DNA of 64,000 nucleotides from Takakia lepidozioides. Lineage: Eukaryota > Streptophyta > Takakiopsida > Takakiales > Takakiaceae. The notes beneath the pieces were generated by a model that saw only the letters and a list, made by a program, of their open reading frames with translations, made no database searches and had not been told where the DNA came from. Of this stretch, positions 9,790 to 20,254 are shown piece by piece (position 1 is the stretch's first letter; the number at the start of each line of letters is the position of its first letter). Made by a program: the position numbers and the translations under genes. Location: assembly GCA_030704615.1 (NCBI GenBank), contig CM060733.1:39806001-39870000 (forward strand). Direction: 5' to 3'.

Positions 9790-11215
9790 ATTCAGAAACG
9801 CATGTCTGTCTCTTGCATAAGTGCATCAAGGTGAAAGGCCTGGAAGTTGGAAAGCAGGTGCACACTTACATTATCCAAAGTGGATTCACGCCAAATGTTT
9901 TTCTCCTCCACACCCTTGTCAACATGTATGTTAAGTGCGGGAGCATCATGGATGCTCACCAAGTGTTCAACAGAATGCCTCAACGATCTTTGATCACGTG
10001 GAATATCATGTTGGCAGGATTTACCAAGCATGCGTGTGGTAGGAATGCTTTGGAGACCTATGAGCAAATGATGGGGGAAGCGATTTAGCCCAACCACATC
10101 ACGTTTGTAGCGTTTGCAGTGCGTGTGCAAGCCTGGCAGCCCTGGAAAAGGGCAAAGAGGTGCATGGCGACATCGTGAGAGCTGGAATCCTACCAGATGT
10201 CATCCTGAATACTGCCCTGGTGGACATGTATGCCAAATGTGGGTGCATCGAGGATGCAAAGGGAGTGTTCGACAATATGGCTGAACGAAATGTGGTGTCG
10301 TGGAGTGCGATGCTCGCAGGATATGCACAGTAGGGGCGCGGGATGGAGGCTTTGGAGACCTATGAGCAAATGATGGGGGAAGGGGTGAAGCCCAACCACA
10401 TCACGTTTGTGTGCGTTTGCAGTGCGTGTGCAAGCCTGACAGCCTTGCAAAAGGCATAGAGGTGCATGGCGACATCGTTAGAGCTAGAATCGTACCAGAT
10501 GTGATCCTGATTAATACCCTAGTGGACATGTATGCCAAATGTGGGAGCATCGAGCATGCAAAGGGAGTGTTCGACAATATGGCTGAACAAGATGTGGTGT
10601 TGTGGAGTGCGATGATTGCAGGATATGCACAACAAGGGCGCGGGATGGAGGTTTTGGAGACCTATGAGCAAATGATCTGCGAAGGGGTGAAGCCCAACCA
10701 TGTCACATTTGTGTGCGTTTGCAAGCCTGGCAGCCCTGGAAAAGGGCAAAGAGGTCCATGGTGACATTGTCAAAGCTGGAATTGTACCCAATGTCATTCT
10801 GAACTCTGCCCTAGTGGACATGTATGCCAAATGTGGGAGCATTGAGGATGCAAAGGGATTGTTCAACACTATGGCTGAACGAGATGTGGTGTCGTGGAAC
10901 ACGATGCTTGCAGGGTATACACAATAGGGGCGCGAGATGGAGGCCTTGGAGACGTATGAGCAATTGATGGGGGAAGGGGTGAAATGCAACCACATCACGT
11001 TTTGTGTGCATTCGCAATGCTTGTGCAAGCCTAGCAGCCCTGGAAAAGGGCAAAGAGGTGCATGGTGACATCGCCAAAGCTGGAATTGTACCAGATGTGA
11101 TTCTGAACAATACCCTCGTGGACTTTTATGCCAAATGTGGGTCCATCGAGGATGCAAAGGCAGTGTTTGATAAGATGGCTGCACATTCATGGGATGGAGG
11201 CTTTGGATACCTATG
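9790..11215 (+). pseudogene. tandem P-L-S pentatricopeptide repeat array
   Basis: A leading unit (VFLLHTLVNMYVKCGSIM...MPQRSLITWNIMLAGF) is followed by four near-identical units of about 303 bp (starting about 10100, 10405, 10705, 11010). Each encodes ACASLAALEKGKEVHGDIV, then VDMYAKCGSIEDAKGVF and MAERDVVSWSAMIAGYAQ, then GVKPNHITFVCVC. A unit of about 101 residues equals one P-L-S triplet, so this is a DNA-level tandem duplication. Stops interrupt it: TAG for the second Gln of YAQQ at 10331 and of YTQQ at 10926, TAG near 10087, and several frameshifts. Full-length proteins of this type bind single-stranded organellar RNA. No E/DYW domain is visible. Confidence 0.85.
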
Positions 11216-11269
11216 AGCAGATGATGGGCAAAGGGCGACAGTTTGGAGGCTGTGATGGCTGCATATGTG

Positions 11270-12480
11270 TGGGGGAAAAGAAGCGAAGGGATAGAGTGTG
11301 GCCAGATTTCAGGCACAAGATTACTTATGATTCCCTGTGAATCAATAGCTACTAGCAACCTGCATGGGTAGATGGTCAACTGGAAGCTGCAGCAACAACA
11401 ACACAATAGATAAATTCAGGCACTGCTAATGAAGGCACCTTCTTCAACACATTTCACCCTGTTTTTCCCTCTTATCAGAATCGACCTTGAATTTTCATGT
11501 TGAATTCTGCAAGGTGTTGGTTGAGTAAACCTTTGATAGTTTGGAGTGACTGACTGATATTGCCAATGTGACAACAGGAAAGTATCCAGAAACAGGTAAC
11601 AGAGACAAGGAGACCAGGAGCTGTGGAATGAATACTTTTCTGACCCCAGTCAATGGTGGGACAATCGAGGCAAAAGGTAAATGCCTGTTGGATTACAGAG
11701 AGTAGCAAATGCAATTGAGCATAGGAACTAGTGTGATAAGTTGAGTTGGGTGTTTCCTAGAACAATTCTAGGCTTTCATTGTCAGTTGCTAGCAGCACAG
11801 AAAGGGTGAATGCATGATTTGTGCAGAGGCATGGATAGCTAAAGGAGCAGGGATAGAGTGTGGGTCCAGATTCATCTAAGAGGGCCAGATTTCAAGCTCC
11901 ACATTACCTGTGATTCCCTGGATCAATAGCTACCAGAAACCTGCATGGGTAGATGGTCAACTGGCAGCAGCGACACAATTGATATAATCAGGCACTGCTA
12001 ATGAAAGCATCTTCTTCATTACATTTCCCTCTTATTAGAATCGGCCCTAACTTTCCATGTTGAATTTTGCAAGTTAGCTAGTTGAGTGAATCTAGTTTGG
12101 AGTGACTTTGACATGATACTGCCGATGTGACAACAGGAAAGTATCCAGAACTAGGTAACAGAGACGAGGACAAGCTGTGGAATGAATACTTTTCTGACCC
12201 CAGTCAATGGTGGGACAATCGAGGCAAGAAGGTGAATGCTTGTTGGATTATAGAGAGTAGCAGATGCAATTGAGCATAGGAACTAGTGTGATAAGTTGAG
12301 TTGGGTGTTTCCTAGAACAAATCTAGGCTGTCATCGTCAGCTGCTAGCAGCAAGGCAAGGATGTATGCTTGATTTGTGCAAAGGCATGGATAGTGGAAGG
12401 AGCAGGGATATAGTGTGGGTCCAGACTCAGGTGTTTCCGCCTTGGCAGGTTGCTCAGTGACCTTCCCTGATAGCTTTGGA
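11270..12480 (+). pseudogene. duplicated PDF and WWDNR exons with intron, PDF-PPR gene
   Basis: Two rounds of the same block. PDF exon pieces (CCAGATTTCAGGCACAAGAT at 11302; CCAGATTTCAAGCTCC at 11883) encode PDFKHKITYDSLW and KPAWVDGQL. Each is followed by a GTFFNTFHPVFPSYQ segment and a WWDNR exon (11622-11686, 12177-12240: LWNEYFSDPSQWWDNRG). The intron (GATAAGTTGAGTTGGGTGTTTCC...) follows. The PDF and WWDNR motifs are those of plant organellar single-strand DNA-binding (OSB) proteins. Stops and missing parts show these are not intact. Confidence 0.65.
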
Positions 12481-13344
12481 GTATAGTGAGTGTCTCACAA
12501 TGCAATGTTGGTTGGTGCATCTTATGCAGGAACTTGGAAAACAAACAAATGTCGTTATTTGGAGCTTTAAGGCTGAACCTCTGTGTTGGGCTGCATTGTG
12601 CAGCCTGGCCTCTGCCTCAGACTCAGACTCAGATCTTTGATCTCAGACTCAGACTTTCAGACTCTTTGATGTCAGACTGAAGTGTATTTGGGCACTGAAG
12701 CACTTATATAATTTTGAATTATCGTTGCATCTGCTCATTCTATCTGTTGTTCTGGCCATGCTTAGTCAGTTCTTCATGTCATGAGCAGGTTGTTGCCGTG
12801 ATGCTTTGGAATTGTGTTTAGGTGTCTTTAGATCGTGATACTGACCACAAGCAACCTATGGTGAACTGTGGTATCCTCCACATTTATGTGGAATGTCCTA
12901 CAACGTAGGTCGTAGTATATTTCACACCCGCTATGGTCTTCTCCACAGTTATGTGGAATGACCTACAATATAGGCAGTAAAATACTCCACACCCATACCA
13001 AGAGTTGCTCCAAAATACGCCACATGTTGCCTTGACAAAAATACAGTGGTGCCCATACCGTTGCCCAGATGTCGTCAAGCCATGGTGACAGGCTGTCGCA
13101 TAATTTTCCCGTAGGTGTGGACAAGTCCACACCCTTTGTACGTCTAGGATCCATGTGGCGGTGTTCGCCAAAGCACACATCGCCCGTGGAAAAAGCCATT
13201 CACCCCGTGAAAAAAACCACCTCTGGATTCAGCCACCCGTGGACTTTTCCACATGCCATCCATGGGGTGTCCGAAAGCACTAGTTGTTTCTTACACCCAC
13301 GACAGGTGTGGATTGCGGCTGATTCCACAGCAAAAAGTGTGGAA
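12481..13344. promoter_or_regulatory. 3' subterminal region of CACTA element 1
   Basis: No gene. 12480-12850 is unassigned except for a CAGACTCAGACTCAGA microsatellite at 12615-12660. 12860-13340 is dense in GTGTGGA/TCCACAC and CCGTGGAA motifs, including two copies of CCACA(T/G)TTATGTGGAATG about 65 bp apart, matching the motif class near the 5' end. Confidence 0.65.
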
Positions 13345-13378
13345 AAAGCCGTGGAAAAAGCCGGTTTCTCTTCTAGTG
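13345..13378 (-). repeat. 3' terminal inverted repeat of CACTA element 1
   Basis: Ends TTCTCTTCTAGTG; perfect 34 bp inverted match to 8435-8468; followed by the AAT duplication. Confidence 0.95.
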
Positions 13379-13381
13379 AAT

Positions 13382-13825
13382 GGCACAGAAGAACGAGTTG
13401 TCTTAGTGGATGTTCTTTATTGTCCGGGACTCAAGAGAAATCTCTTCTCTATACTCCGAGCTGTCTCTAAACCAGGTATTGCAATTACCTATACAAGCAC
13501 AAATGTCTATTTTCATCAACACAGTCAGATCGTTCTTAGTGGTTATTTGCATGGAGGTCTATGGAAACTCAACTTTGTTACCATTACTGCAACGATGAGC
13601 CATCTTGTTATAGAAGTAGGAGTCCTTCCCAATTCTGACATTGTACAGAATCTAAAGCTTTGGCATCATCGCCTGGGTCATCTTAATCATGGCATGATAA
13701 AACAGATGGTCAATGAGCACTTAGTAGAAGGGATTAAGATTACAGATCCAAGTTCCATCATAGAGGTTTGTCATGGTTGTGTCTACGGCAAGCAGCATAC
13801 ACTAGAGCAAAAATGCGGAATAACC
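13382..13825 (+). pseudogene. copia pol continuation: GAG-pre-integrase region
   Basis: Directly after the CACTA element the copia frame resumes with GTEERVVLVDVLYCPGLK and RNLFSILRAVSKPG (end of protease), then LWHHRLGHLNHGMIKQMV and CHGCVYGKQH, the zinc-binding GAG-pre-integrase HHxxGH...C...C motif. It fits in frame with the copia sequence before 8435 once the element and one AAT are removed. It stops being copia-like at about 13800-13825, where AGTGGTT-rich sequence begins. The integrase core is not found downstream. Confidence 0.85.
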
Positions 13826-14340
13826 ACTCTGGCAACCACTCATTTTGAGTGGGAAAAGACACCCAACCACTCTGGCCCCAGTGTGGTCTAAAACCAGTGG
13901 ATCTTGACTCAGCAATGGTTAAAGACTTGACGTGTCCGAAGTGGTTAACGACAGTGGTTACGATCACTTGCCTCCGAGTCCAGCTGTTTGCTTACGTGTC
14001 ACAGTGGTAAGCCAGGTCACATCTGACGTGTCACAGTGGCAAACTAACCACTTCAGAACATAGTGATTCCAACCACTTCCACCGTATGCGACGTGGACGC
14101 ATCAACTCCGTCGATCATACTTAGCAATGGACGGACACGTGTCCATATCCATATGGACACGTGGATGAATCCGGTTGCACGGTTATGTTGACCACGATCT
14201 GAACACGTGGCGATATTGCAAATTAGCACGTGCCTTATTTTAGGGATGCGCTGAAAAATGCAATGACTACACAAACAACTCTGTGAGTGAGCATTGAATA
14301 ACAAGAATAGTCATGAAACGAGAATAAACAATATATATTA
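13818..14340. mobile_element. subterminal region of another transposon interrupting copia
   Basis: The copia frame ends at AACCACTCTGGCAACCACTC. Then come many ACCACT/AGTGGTT and ACGTGTC/GACACGT motifs in both orientations, the architecture of a CACTA-type subterminal zone. No partner terminus with matching TIR was found; inverted AGTGGTT-rich sequence at 25130-25260 is a candidate for the other side. Confidence 0.45.
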
Positions 14341-14518
14341 TCACTTATTGAGTGGTTCTACCAGTATTGCAATAGTTGTTAGGATGTGTGGTAAAACCAC
14401 TGTCTGAGTGGTTCTAACAGTATTGAGGTAGTGGTTAGGTTGTGTGCTAAGACCACCTACTTAGTGGTTGTAGCATTACTGCAGTAGTGGTTACTTTGTG
14501 TGCTAAAACCACGGACTG
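14341..14518 (+). repeat. three-copy tandem repeat, about 60 bp
   Basis: Units begin TGAGTGGTTCTA, TGAGTGGTTCTA and TTAGTGGTTGTA and include GTAGTGGTTAGGTTGTGTGC then AAACCAC. A 40 bp part is present inverted at 25217-25257. It runs directly into the 103 bp satellite. Confidence 0.7.
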
Positions 14519-15602
14519 TACCTTCTTCTTTGACCTATTGCAGCCTGTTTTGCCCTCTCATCAGACTCAGCCGTGAATGCATGTAAAACCCTAAAGTTAG
14601 CTGGTTGGGTGGTGGTGAGGACACCTTCTTCTTTAACCTATTGCAACCTGTTTTGCCCTGTCATCAAACTTGTCCCTTAATGCATGTTGAATTCTGTAAG
14701 TTAGCTGGTTGGGTGGTGGTGAGGGCACCTTCTTCTTCAACCTATTGCAACCTGTTTTGCCCTCTCATCAGACTCGGTTGTGAACGCATGATGAATTCTG
14801 AAGCTAGGTGGTTGGGTGGTGGTGAATGCACCTTCTTCTTTGACCTATAGCAGCCTGTTTTGCCCTCTCGACCCTGAATGCATGTTGAATTTTCTGAAAG
14901 TTAGCATTCTAGGTGGTGGTGAGGGCACCTTCTTCTTTGACGTACTATTGCCTGTTTTTCCCTCTCATCAGACTCAGCCTTGAGTGCATGTTGAATTCTG
15001 TAAGTTAGCAGGTTGGGTGGTGGTGGGGGCAGCTTCTTCTTTGACCTATTGCAGCCTATTTTGCCCTCTCATCAGATTCGGCCCTGAATGCATGTTGCCA
15101 TTCTGAAGTTAGCTAGTTCCGTGGTGGTGAGGGCACCTTATTCCTTGACCTATTGTTGCATGGTTTGCCCTCTCATCAGACTCAGCCCTGAATGCATGTT
15201 AAACCCTAAAGTTAGATGGTTGGGTGGTGGTGAGGGCACCTTCTTCTTTGACATATTCGCGTTATGTTTTGCCCTATCATCAAACTCGGCCCTGTCAAAT
15301 GCATGTTGAATTCTGTTAGCTGGCTAGGTGGTGGTGAGGGCACCTTCTTCATTGACATATTGAAGCCTGTCTTGCCCTGTCATCAAACTCGGCCCTGAAT
15401 GCATGTTGAATTCTGTAAGTTAGCTGGTTGGGGTGTGGTACCTTCTTCCTTGACGTATTGCAGCATGTTTTGCCCTATCATCAGACTCGGCCCTGAATGC
15501 ATGTTGAATTCTATAAGGTAGCTGGCTGGGTGGTGGTGAGGGCACCTTCTTCTTCTACCTATTGCCGCATGTTTTGCCCTGTCATGAGACTCGGCCCTGA
15601 AT
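14519..15602 (+). repeat. satellite array, about 103 bp unit, about 11 copies
   Basis: Unit starts (ACCTTCTTCTTTGACC) fall near 14521, 14622, 14727, 14830, 14930, 15030, 15135, 15238, 15340, 15443 and 15545. Each goes through GCCTGTTTTGCCCTCTCATC, CTCGGCCCTGAATGCATG and GTTAGCTGGTTGGGTGG. The unit matches, with divergence, the GTFFNTFHPVFPSYQ-coding part plus adjoining sequence of the PDF-PPR gene (for example 52725-52810). It is therefore a gene-derived satellite, not an unrelated centromeric type. The last copy is cut at CTGAAT by a CACTA terminus. Confidence 0.85.
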
Positions 15603-15955
15603 CACTACAAGAGATGAGCGTTTTTAGGACTACGGCTTTGGCGGAGTCATAAAAACTGCACTAGGTAGATGACTACAGAGCGCTGAAATGCATTGCAGTC
15701 ATAGTTTTATGACTTTGTAGTAATGGATATCACTACATGACTCCGGAAAGTTAGGGAGCATTGGTCAAACATTGTTGACCATGATGACAGGGATGGTTTA
15801 TATTACTAGTGTGATATGTTTGACTATACGTGGACGACGTTTCATGGAATCTTATGACTCCATGACTGAAGATGGTTTCACAGCTCTATTTATACGACTA
15901 CATCACTACACGTGTCATTTTGAAGGCACATATAATGCAAATAAGGTTGCCCAAT
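15603..15955 (+). mobile_element. CACTA terminus (family 2), with subterminal repeats
   Basis: Begins CACTACAAGAGATGAGCG, preceded by AAT, inside a satellite unit. It continues with repeated ATGACT/AGTCAT motifs and ACTACA. 27 of the first 29 bases match the terminus at 26543. No inverted partner lies downstream on the expected strand; see the inversion finding. Confidence 0.7.
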
Positions 15956-17000
15956 AGGTTTAAAAAAGTAAAAAAATTGCTAATGAGGTTGCCCATTAGG
16001 GTAATCATGAACAGAAATGAGGGCTGGGACTTGGCATTTTTTTGTCTCCTGCGCCACACCACATAGCCGAGGGATGGAACGTGATGATAGCAGGATATGC
16101 AGGGGCGTGGGATGGAGTGGGATGGAGGCGTTGAGCAAATGATGCACGAAGGAGAAGAGGAGGAGGAGACGAGACGAGGAGAAGCGAGCTCGCTGTTCTT
16201 GGGAGAGTCAGCTTGGTCTTAGCAGGCGTGTTTCAATCTCTGACTACTCAGCTACGATGTAGTGGTTCGATCTCACAGACCATTCCGACATTACCTGGCT
16301 ACAGACACAAGCAGCACACACAAGAGGTCCTTTTAGGTTGATGGTCGGTCAAATCCTCCATGGATCAGGACAGGTCAAGGACAATGTGGTAGGGCACCTT
16401 CTTCTTCAACCTATTTCAGCTTGTGTTGCCCTCTCATCAGACTCGGCCGCAAGATGCATATTGAATTTTGTAAGTTAGGTCGTTGGGTAGATCTGTGGTG
16501 GTTTGGAGGGACTTTGGCAAGTTACTGCCAGTGTGGCAGCAGGGAAGTATCCAAAAACATATAATAGAGGTGAGGAGAAGCTTTGGGGTGAACACTTTCC
16601 GACTCCAGTCAATGGTGGGACAATGGAGACAAAAAGGCGAATGCCTGTTGGACTATAGAGAGAAGCAGATGCATTTCAGATTGTGATAAGTAGGGTTGGG
16701 GTGTTTTGGGGAAGAACTCCACACCAGTATGGTTGGGGTGTTTGCTGGTAGAATTCTAGGCTGTCAGAGGCATGGATAGCTGAAGGAGCAGGGATAGAGT
16801 GTGGGTCTAGATTCATCCAAGAGGGCTGGATTTCAAGCTCCACATTACCTATGATTCCCTGTGGAAGGATAGCTACAAGAAACTTACATGGGTAGATGGT
16901 CAACTGGAAGCCGCAGCAGCAGCGGCACAATTGATAAGGTCAGGCATTTCTACTGAAGGCACCTCCTTCAACACATTTCACCCTGTTTTTCCCTCTTATC
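15956..17000 (+). pseudogene. scrambled PDF-PPR gene copy (leader, WWDNR, intron, PDF)
   Basis: Recognisable pieces in order: decayed leader (GGTTGCCCATTAGGG, 15988), a PPR scrap at 16060-16150 (ATGATAGCAGGATATGC; ATGGAGGCGTTGAGC), GGGAGAGTCAGCTTGGTCTTAGC (16200), repeat R (16260-16400), a satellite-like unit (16385-16480), a degenerate WWDNR exon (16575-16640), intron (16685-16800), and a PDF exon (16815-16935; KPAWVDGQ with Lys to Thr change ahead of WVDG). It is then cut by foreign sequence at about 17000. Confidence 0.6.
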
Positions 17001-17002
17001 CG

Positions 17003-18066
17003 TTTCTTGTGAGCTGTCTTCTCTTATCTGTTTGTCTGCCCAGTCTTCAGTGAATGCGTCAAGGCTTTGTGTTTTGGCTTCTTCCTCACTTTTGTCACCC
17101 TCTCCCATGAATATCTTTGGTTGGCGCTCAAACCCTGCTGAGATGTAGATGTTGTCCATGCCAATGCATTCTTCTTCACCAAATCCATGTTTTTGCCCTA
17201 AATCCTTGATGTCTTGGCTGGATTTCTGCAGAATAGGCATCCCATCCCCTATTTTGGCCTTCTTTGCACTTTCCCGTGTCAACATGTTGATGTGGGGTGT
17301 TGTTGTAGTCTTATTGGAGTGTGATCACTTATATGGTATATCTCGTCCAACTCATCCAGTGCCTCCAGCTCATTATGAGTGAACTGACATGATACTTGTG
17401 CTGTTGGTTGCATCATGTACTCCGTGCTTGGCAGGGTAAGCTTCTCCTCCTTCCACGTACTCATTGATCACTGCAAAAGGTACTCCATACATCTTCCCTT
17501 GAGGTCCTGCCCTTTTTTTTGCTTCTGTGATTGTTTCAGCTTTGCTGAAAGTTTGCCAAGACCCATGTTGGGTTAATGTGTGACGACTGTGTCTCATGTT
17601 ATTACAGATTTTGCACAATGTTCTTTGTTTGGGCCTTCTGATGCCTTGTCTGATGGACTCGTTTTTGTCAAAATAACTTTATCCACTCTCTGCTTCCATG
17701 TTGTTGCTGTCAACAGCTTGTTCTTCTGCCAGCTGAACCCCGACAGGGCCTGGGTCTTCCCGTCTCCCCGCATCAGAGCATTTCCCAATGTCTGTAATGC
17801 TTCATCCTTCCTCAACTCCGCCCTCTCTTTGGCAGGGTGACACACCTTCACCACCTTTGTTTGTTTTTTATTTGCACATGGTATCTGCTTGCTTGCGTAT
17901 CCTCATTGTAGTATTGAATATGCCATTGTAGGCATTGGCCTTACAAAGCCATTTTTGTGCTCATCTGGTTTGGGTCATAGAGAACTTGGTCTGACCGCTG
18001 TCGTTGATGCATCGGAGGCACACCCATGCTGGCTTCCATTCCATCCCTCTGGGTTCTCTTCCAATC
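17003..18066 (-). other. unrecognised multi-exon gene fragment inserted in PDF-PPR DNA
   Basis: The minus strand has three consecutive open stretches: 17854-17594 (ALMRGDGKTQALSGFSWQKN), 17618-17373 (TQHGSWQTFSKAETITEAKK, VPFAVINEYVEGG) and 17464-16968 (DAFTEDWADKQ). Their hydrophilic, coding-like composition suggests real exons of one gene. Neighbouring plus-strand PDF-gene sequence is interrupted between CCCTCTTATC (about 17000) and AGAATCGGCCCTAAATTTCC (about 18066), so about 1.06 kb was inserted. I do not recognise the family. Confidence 0.45.
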
Positions 18067-18548
18067 ACAGAATCGGCCCTAAATTTCCATGTTGAATTCT
18101 GCAAATTAGCTGGTTGAGTGAATCTAGTTTGCAGCGAGTTTGACATGATACTGCCAATGTGACAACAGGAAAGTATGTAACAGAGATGAGGAGAAGCTGT
18201 GGAATGGATACTTTTTGACCCCAGTAACGGTGGTGAGACAATCGAAGGCAAAAAGGTGAATGTCTGTTAGATTACAGAGAGTAAGACGCAATTCAACATA
18301 GGAACTAGGGTCATAAGCTGAGTTGGGGTCTAGGCTGTTATTGTCAGCGCTAGCAGCAAGGCAGGATGAAGCATGATTTGTGCAGATGCATGGATAGCTG
18401 AAGAAGCAGGGATAGAGAGTGGGTACAGATTCTTCCAAGAGGGCCAGATTTCAAGCACAAAATTACCTATGATTCCCTGTGGATCAATAGCCACAAGAAA
18501 CCTGCATGGGTAGATGGTCAACTGAAGGCAGCAGCTGCAGCGGCACAG
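18066..18548 (+). pseudogene. WWDNR exon, intron and PDF exon of PDF-PPR gene
   Basis: 18190-18262 is a decayed WWDNR exon (TGG to TGA and frame changes). 18265-18425 is the intron, with GATAGCTGAAGAAGCAGGGATAGAG near its end. The PDF exon starts at about 18430 and reads FKHKITYDSLWINSHKKPAWV. It joins directly, in frame, to the PPR tract that follows, showing the parent gene was a PDF-PPR fusion. Confidence 0.65.
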
Positions 18549-18917
18549 TTGATCAAACTTGGCACCTCAACCGTTGACCACAGCTTCTGGAAGGGATCAA
18601 GAGAGGGAGTCCACAATGTCTCTTCTGGCACTTATGGGCATGTGAAGATGCTTTGTGAGGCAGGCAGACTGATAGAGGCTCTAGAGTCTACAGACTTTAA
18701 ACCAAGGAGGCATTTAGCAGATTCAGATACGTATGTCTGTCTCTTGCATAAGTGCATCAAGGTGAAAGGCCTGGAAGCTGAAAAGCAGGTGCAAACTCAC
18801 ATTATCCAAAGTGGATTCACGCCAAAAAAAATTCTCCTCAACACCCTTGTCAACATATATGTTAAGTGCAGGAGCATCATGGATGCTCACCAAGTGTTCA
18901 ACAGAATGCCTCAATGA
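18549..18917 (+). pseudogene. PDF-PPR linker and first PPR repeats
   Basis: Continues the PDF exon: a linker with DHSFWKGSREGVHNVSSG and HVKMLCEAGRLIEALES, then DSDTYVCLLHKCIKVKGLEA, a TLVNIYVKCRSIMDAHQVFN segment and MPQ followed by TGA. Other copies have CGA (Arg) at that codon (for example 9349 and 62182), so the stop is a C-to-T change at a CpG. LCEAGRLIEALE followed by the LLxxC start is the usual N-terminal context of seed-free-plant PLS-class PPR proteins. This is the clearest view of the PDF-to-PPR junction in the window. Confidence 0.75.
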
Positions 18918-20130
18918 TCTTTGATCGCGTGGAATATAATGTGTTGGGAGGATTTACCAAGCAGGGGTGTGGTAGGAAGCTTTGGAGACCTATGAGCAAA
19001 TGATGGGGGAAGGGGTGAAGCCCGACCACATCACGTTTGTGTGCGTTTGGAGTGCGTGTGCAAGCCTGGCAGCCCTGGAAAAGGGCAAAGAGGTGCATGG
19101 TGACATCGTCAGAGCTGGAATCGTACCAGATGGATCCTGAACATTGCCCTGGTGGACATGTATGCCAAATGTGGGAGCATCGAGGATGCAAAGGGAGTGT
19201 TCAACAATATGGCTGAACGAAATGTGGTGTCGTGGAGTGAGATGCTCGCAGGGTATACACAGCAGGGGAGCGGGATGGAGGCTTTGGAGATGTATGAGCA
19301 AATGATGTGTGAAGGGATGAGCCCGACCACATCACGTTGTGTGCGTTTGCAGTGCGTGTGCAAGCCTGGCAGCCCTGGAAAAGGGCAAGAGGTGCATGGT
19401 GACATCGTCAGAGCTGGAATCGTACCAGATGTGATCCTGAACACTGCCCTGGTGGACTTGTATGCCAAATGTGGGAGCATCGAGGATGCAAAGGGAGTGT
19501 TCAACAATATGGCTGAACGAAATGTGGTGTCGTGGAGGGGATGCTCGCAGGGTATACACAGCAGGGGCACGGGATGGAGGCTTTGGAGACGTATGAGCAA
19601 ATGATGTGCGAAAGGGATGAAGCTCGACCACATCACGTTTGTGCGCGTTTGCAGTGCGTGTGCAAGCCTGGCAGCCCTGGAAAAGGGCAAAGAGGTGCAT
19701 GGTGACATCGTCAGAGCTGGAATCATACCAGATGTGATCCTGAACACTGCCCTGGTGGACTTGTATGCCAAATGTGGGAGCATCAAGGATGCAAAGGGAG
19801 TGATCAACAATAGGGCTGAAACGAAATGTGGTGTCGTGGAGTGCGATGCTCGCAGTGAATGCACAACAGGGGCGTGGGATGGAGGCTTTGGAGATGTATG
19901 AGCAAATGATGTGCGAAGGGGTGAAGCCCGACCACATCACGGTTGGGTGCACTCGCAATGCTTGTAGCAAGCTTGGCAGCCCTGGAAAGGGCAAAGAGGT
20001 GAATGGTGACATCATCAAAGCTGGAATTGTACCAAATGTCATTCTGAACACAGCCATGGCAGCTCTGGAAACGGGCTTGCAAAGAGGTCCATGGCGACAT
20101 CATCAGGGCTGGAATTGTACCAAATGTCAT
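18918..20130 (+). pseudogene. tandem P-L-S PPR array, second locus
   Basis: About four units of about 300 bp (starting near 19020, 19325, 19620, 19925), each with ACASLAALEKGKEVHGDIV, LVDMYAKCGSIEDAKGVFNN and MAERNVVSW. Single-base indels shift the frame at about 19130, 19335, 19545 and 19815. Unit-to-unit identity is very high, so duplication or gene conversion is recent. The last partial unit ends near 20130, where methyltransferase-like sequence begins. Confidence 0.8.
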
Positions 20131-20223
20131 TGAGGGCTCCCGGTACAGAGCCTAAAGACACCCCTGGTTTTGAAGCCATGATGGAATTCTTCACAGCTGT
20201 GAGCACGGATTGCAAGAGCACTC

Positions 20224-20250
20224 GGGGGGGGGGGGGGGGGGGGGGGGGGG
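20224..20250 (+). repeat. G homopolymer, 27 bases
   Basis: An uninterrupted run of 27 G lies between the end of the PPR array and the methyltransferase-like exon. It could form G-quadruplexes; its length in an assembly is unreliable. Confidence 0.9.
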
Positions 20251-20254
20251 TGAG

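Larger units (their letters stand above)
8435..13378. mobile_element. CACTA (En/Spm) element 1, 4944 bp, carrying PPR cargo
   Basis: The element begins CACTAGAAGAGAAACCGGCT and ends with the reverse complement; the terminal inverted repeats are perfect over 34 bp (8435-8468 and 13345-13378). It is flanked by the 3 bp direct duplication AAT (8432-8434, 13379-13381), the size made by CACTA transposases. Both ends carry many short subterminal copies of GTGTGGA/TCCACAC and CCGTGGAA, as CACTA elements do. No TNP2/TNPA-type transposase is visible inside; the interior is PPR and PDF-gene sequence, so it is non-autonomous with captured host gene pieces (Pack-CACTA-like). It sits inside the copia pseudogene. 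Confidence 0.92.

Noticed and set aside
10519-11406. 295-codon minus-strand ORF over the PPR array, and similar ones at 19109-20057
   Set aside because: Shadow frames antisense to the PPR units; the sense strand encodes the recognised repeats.
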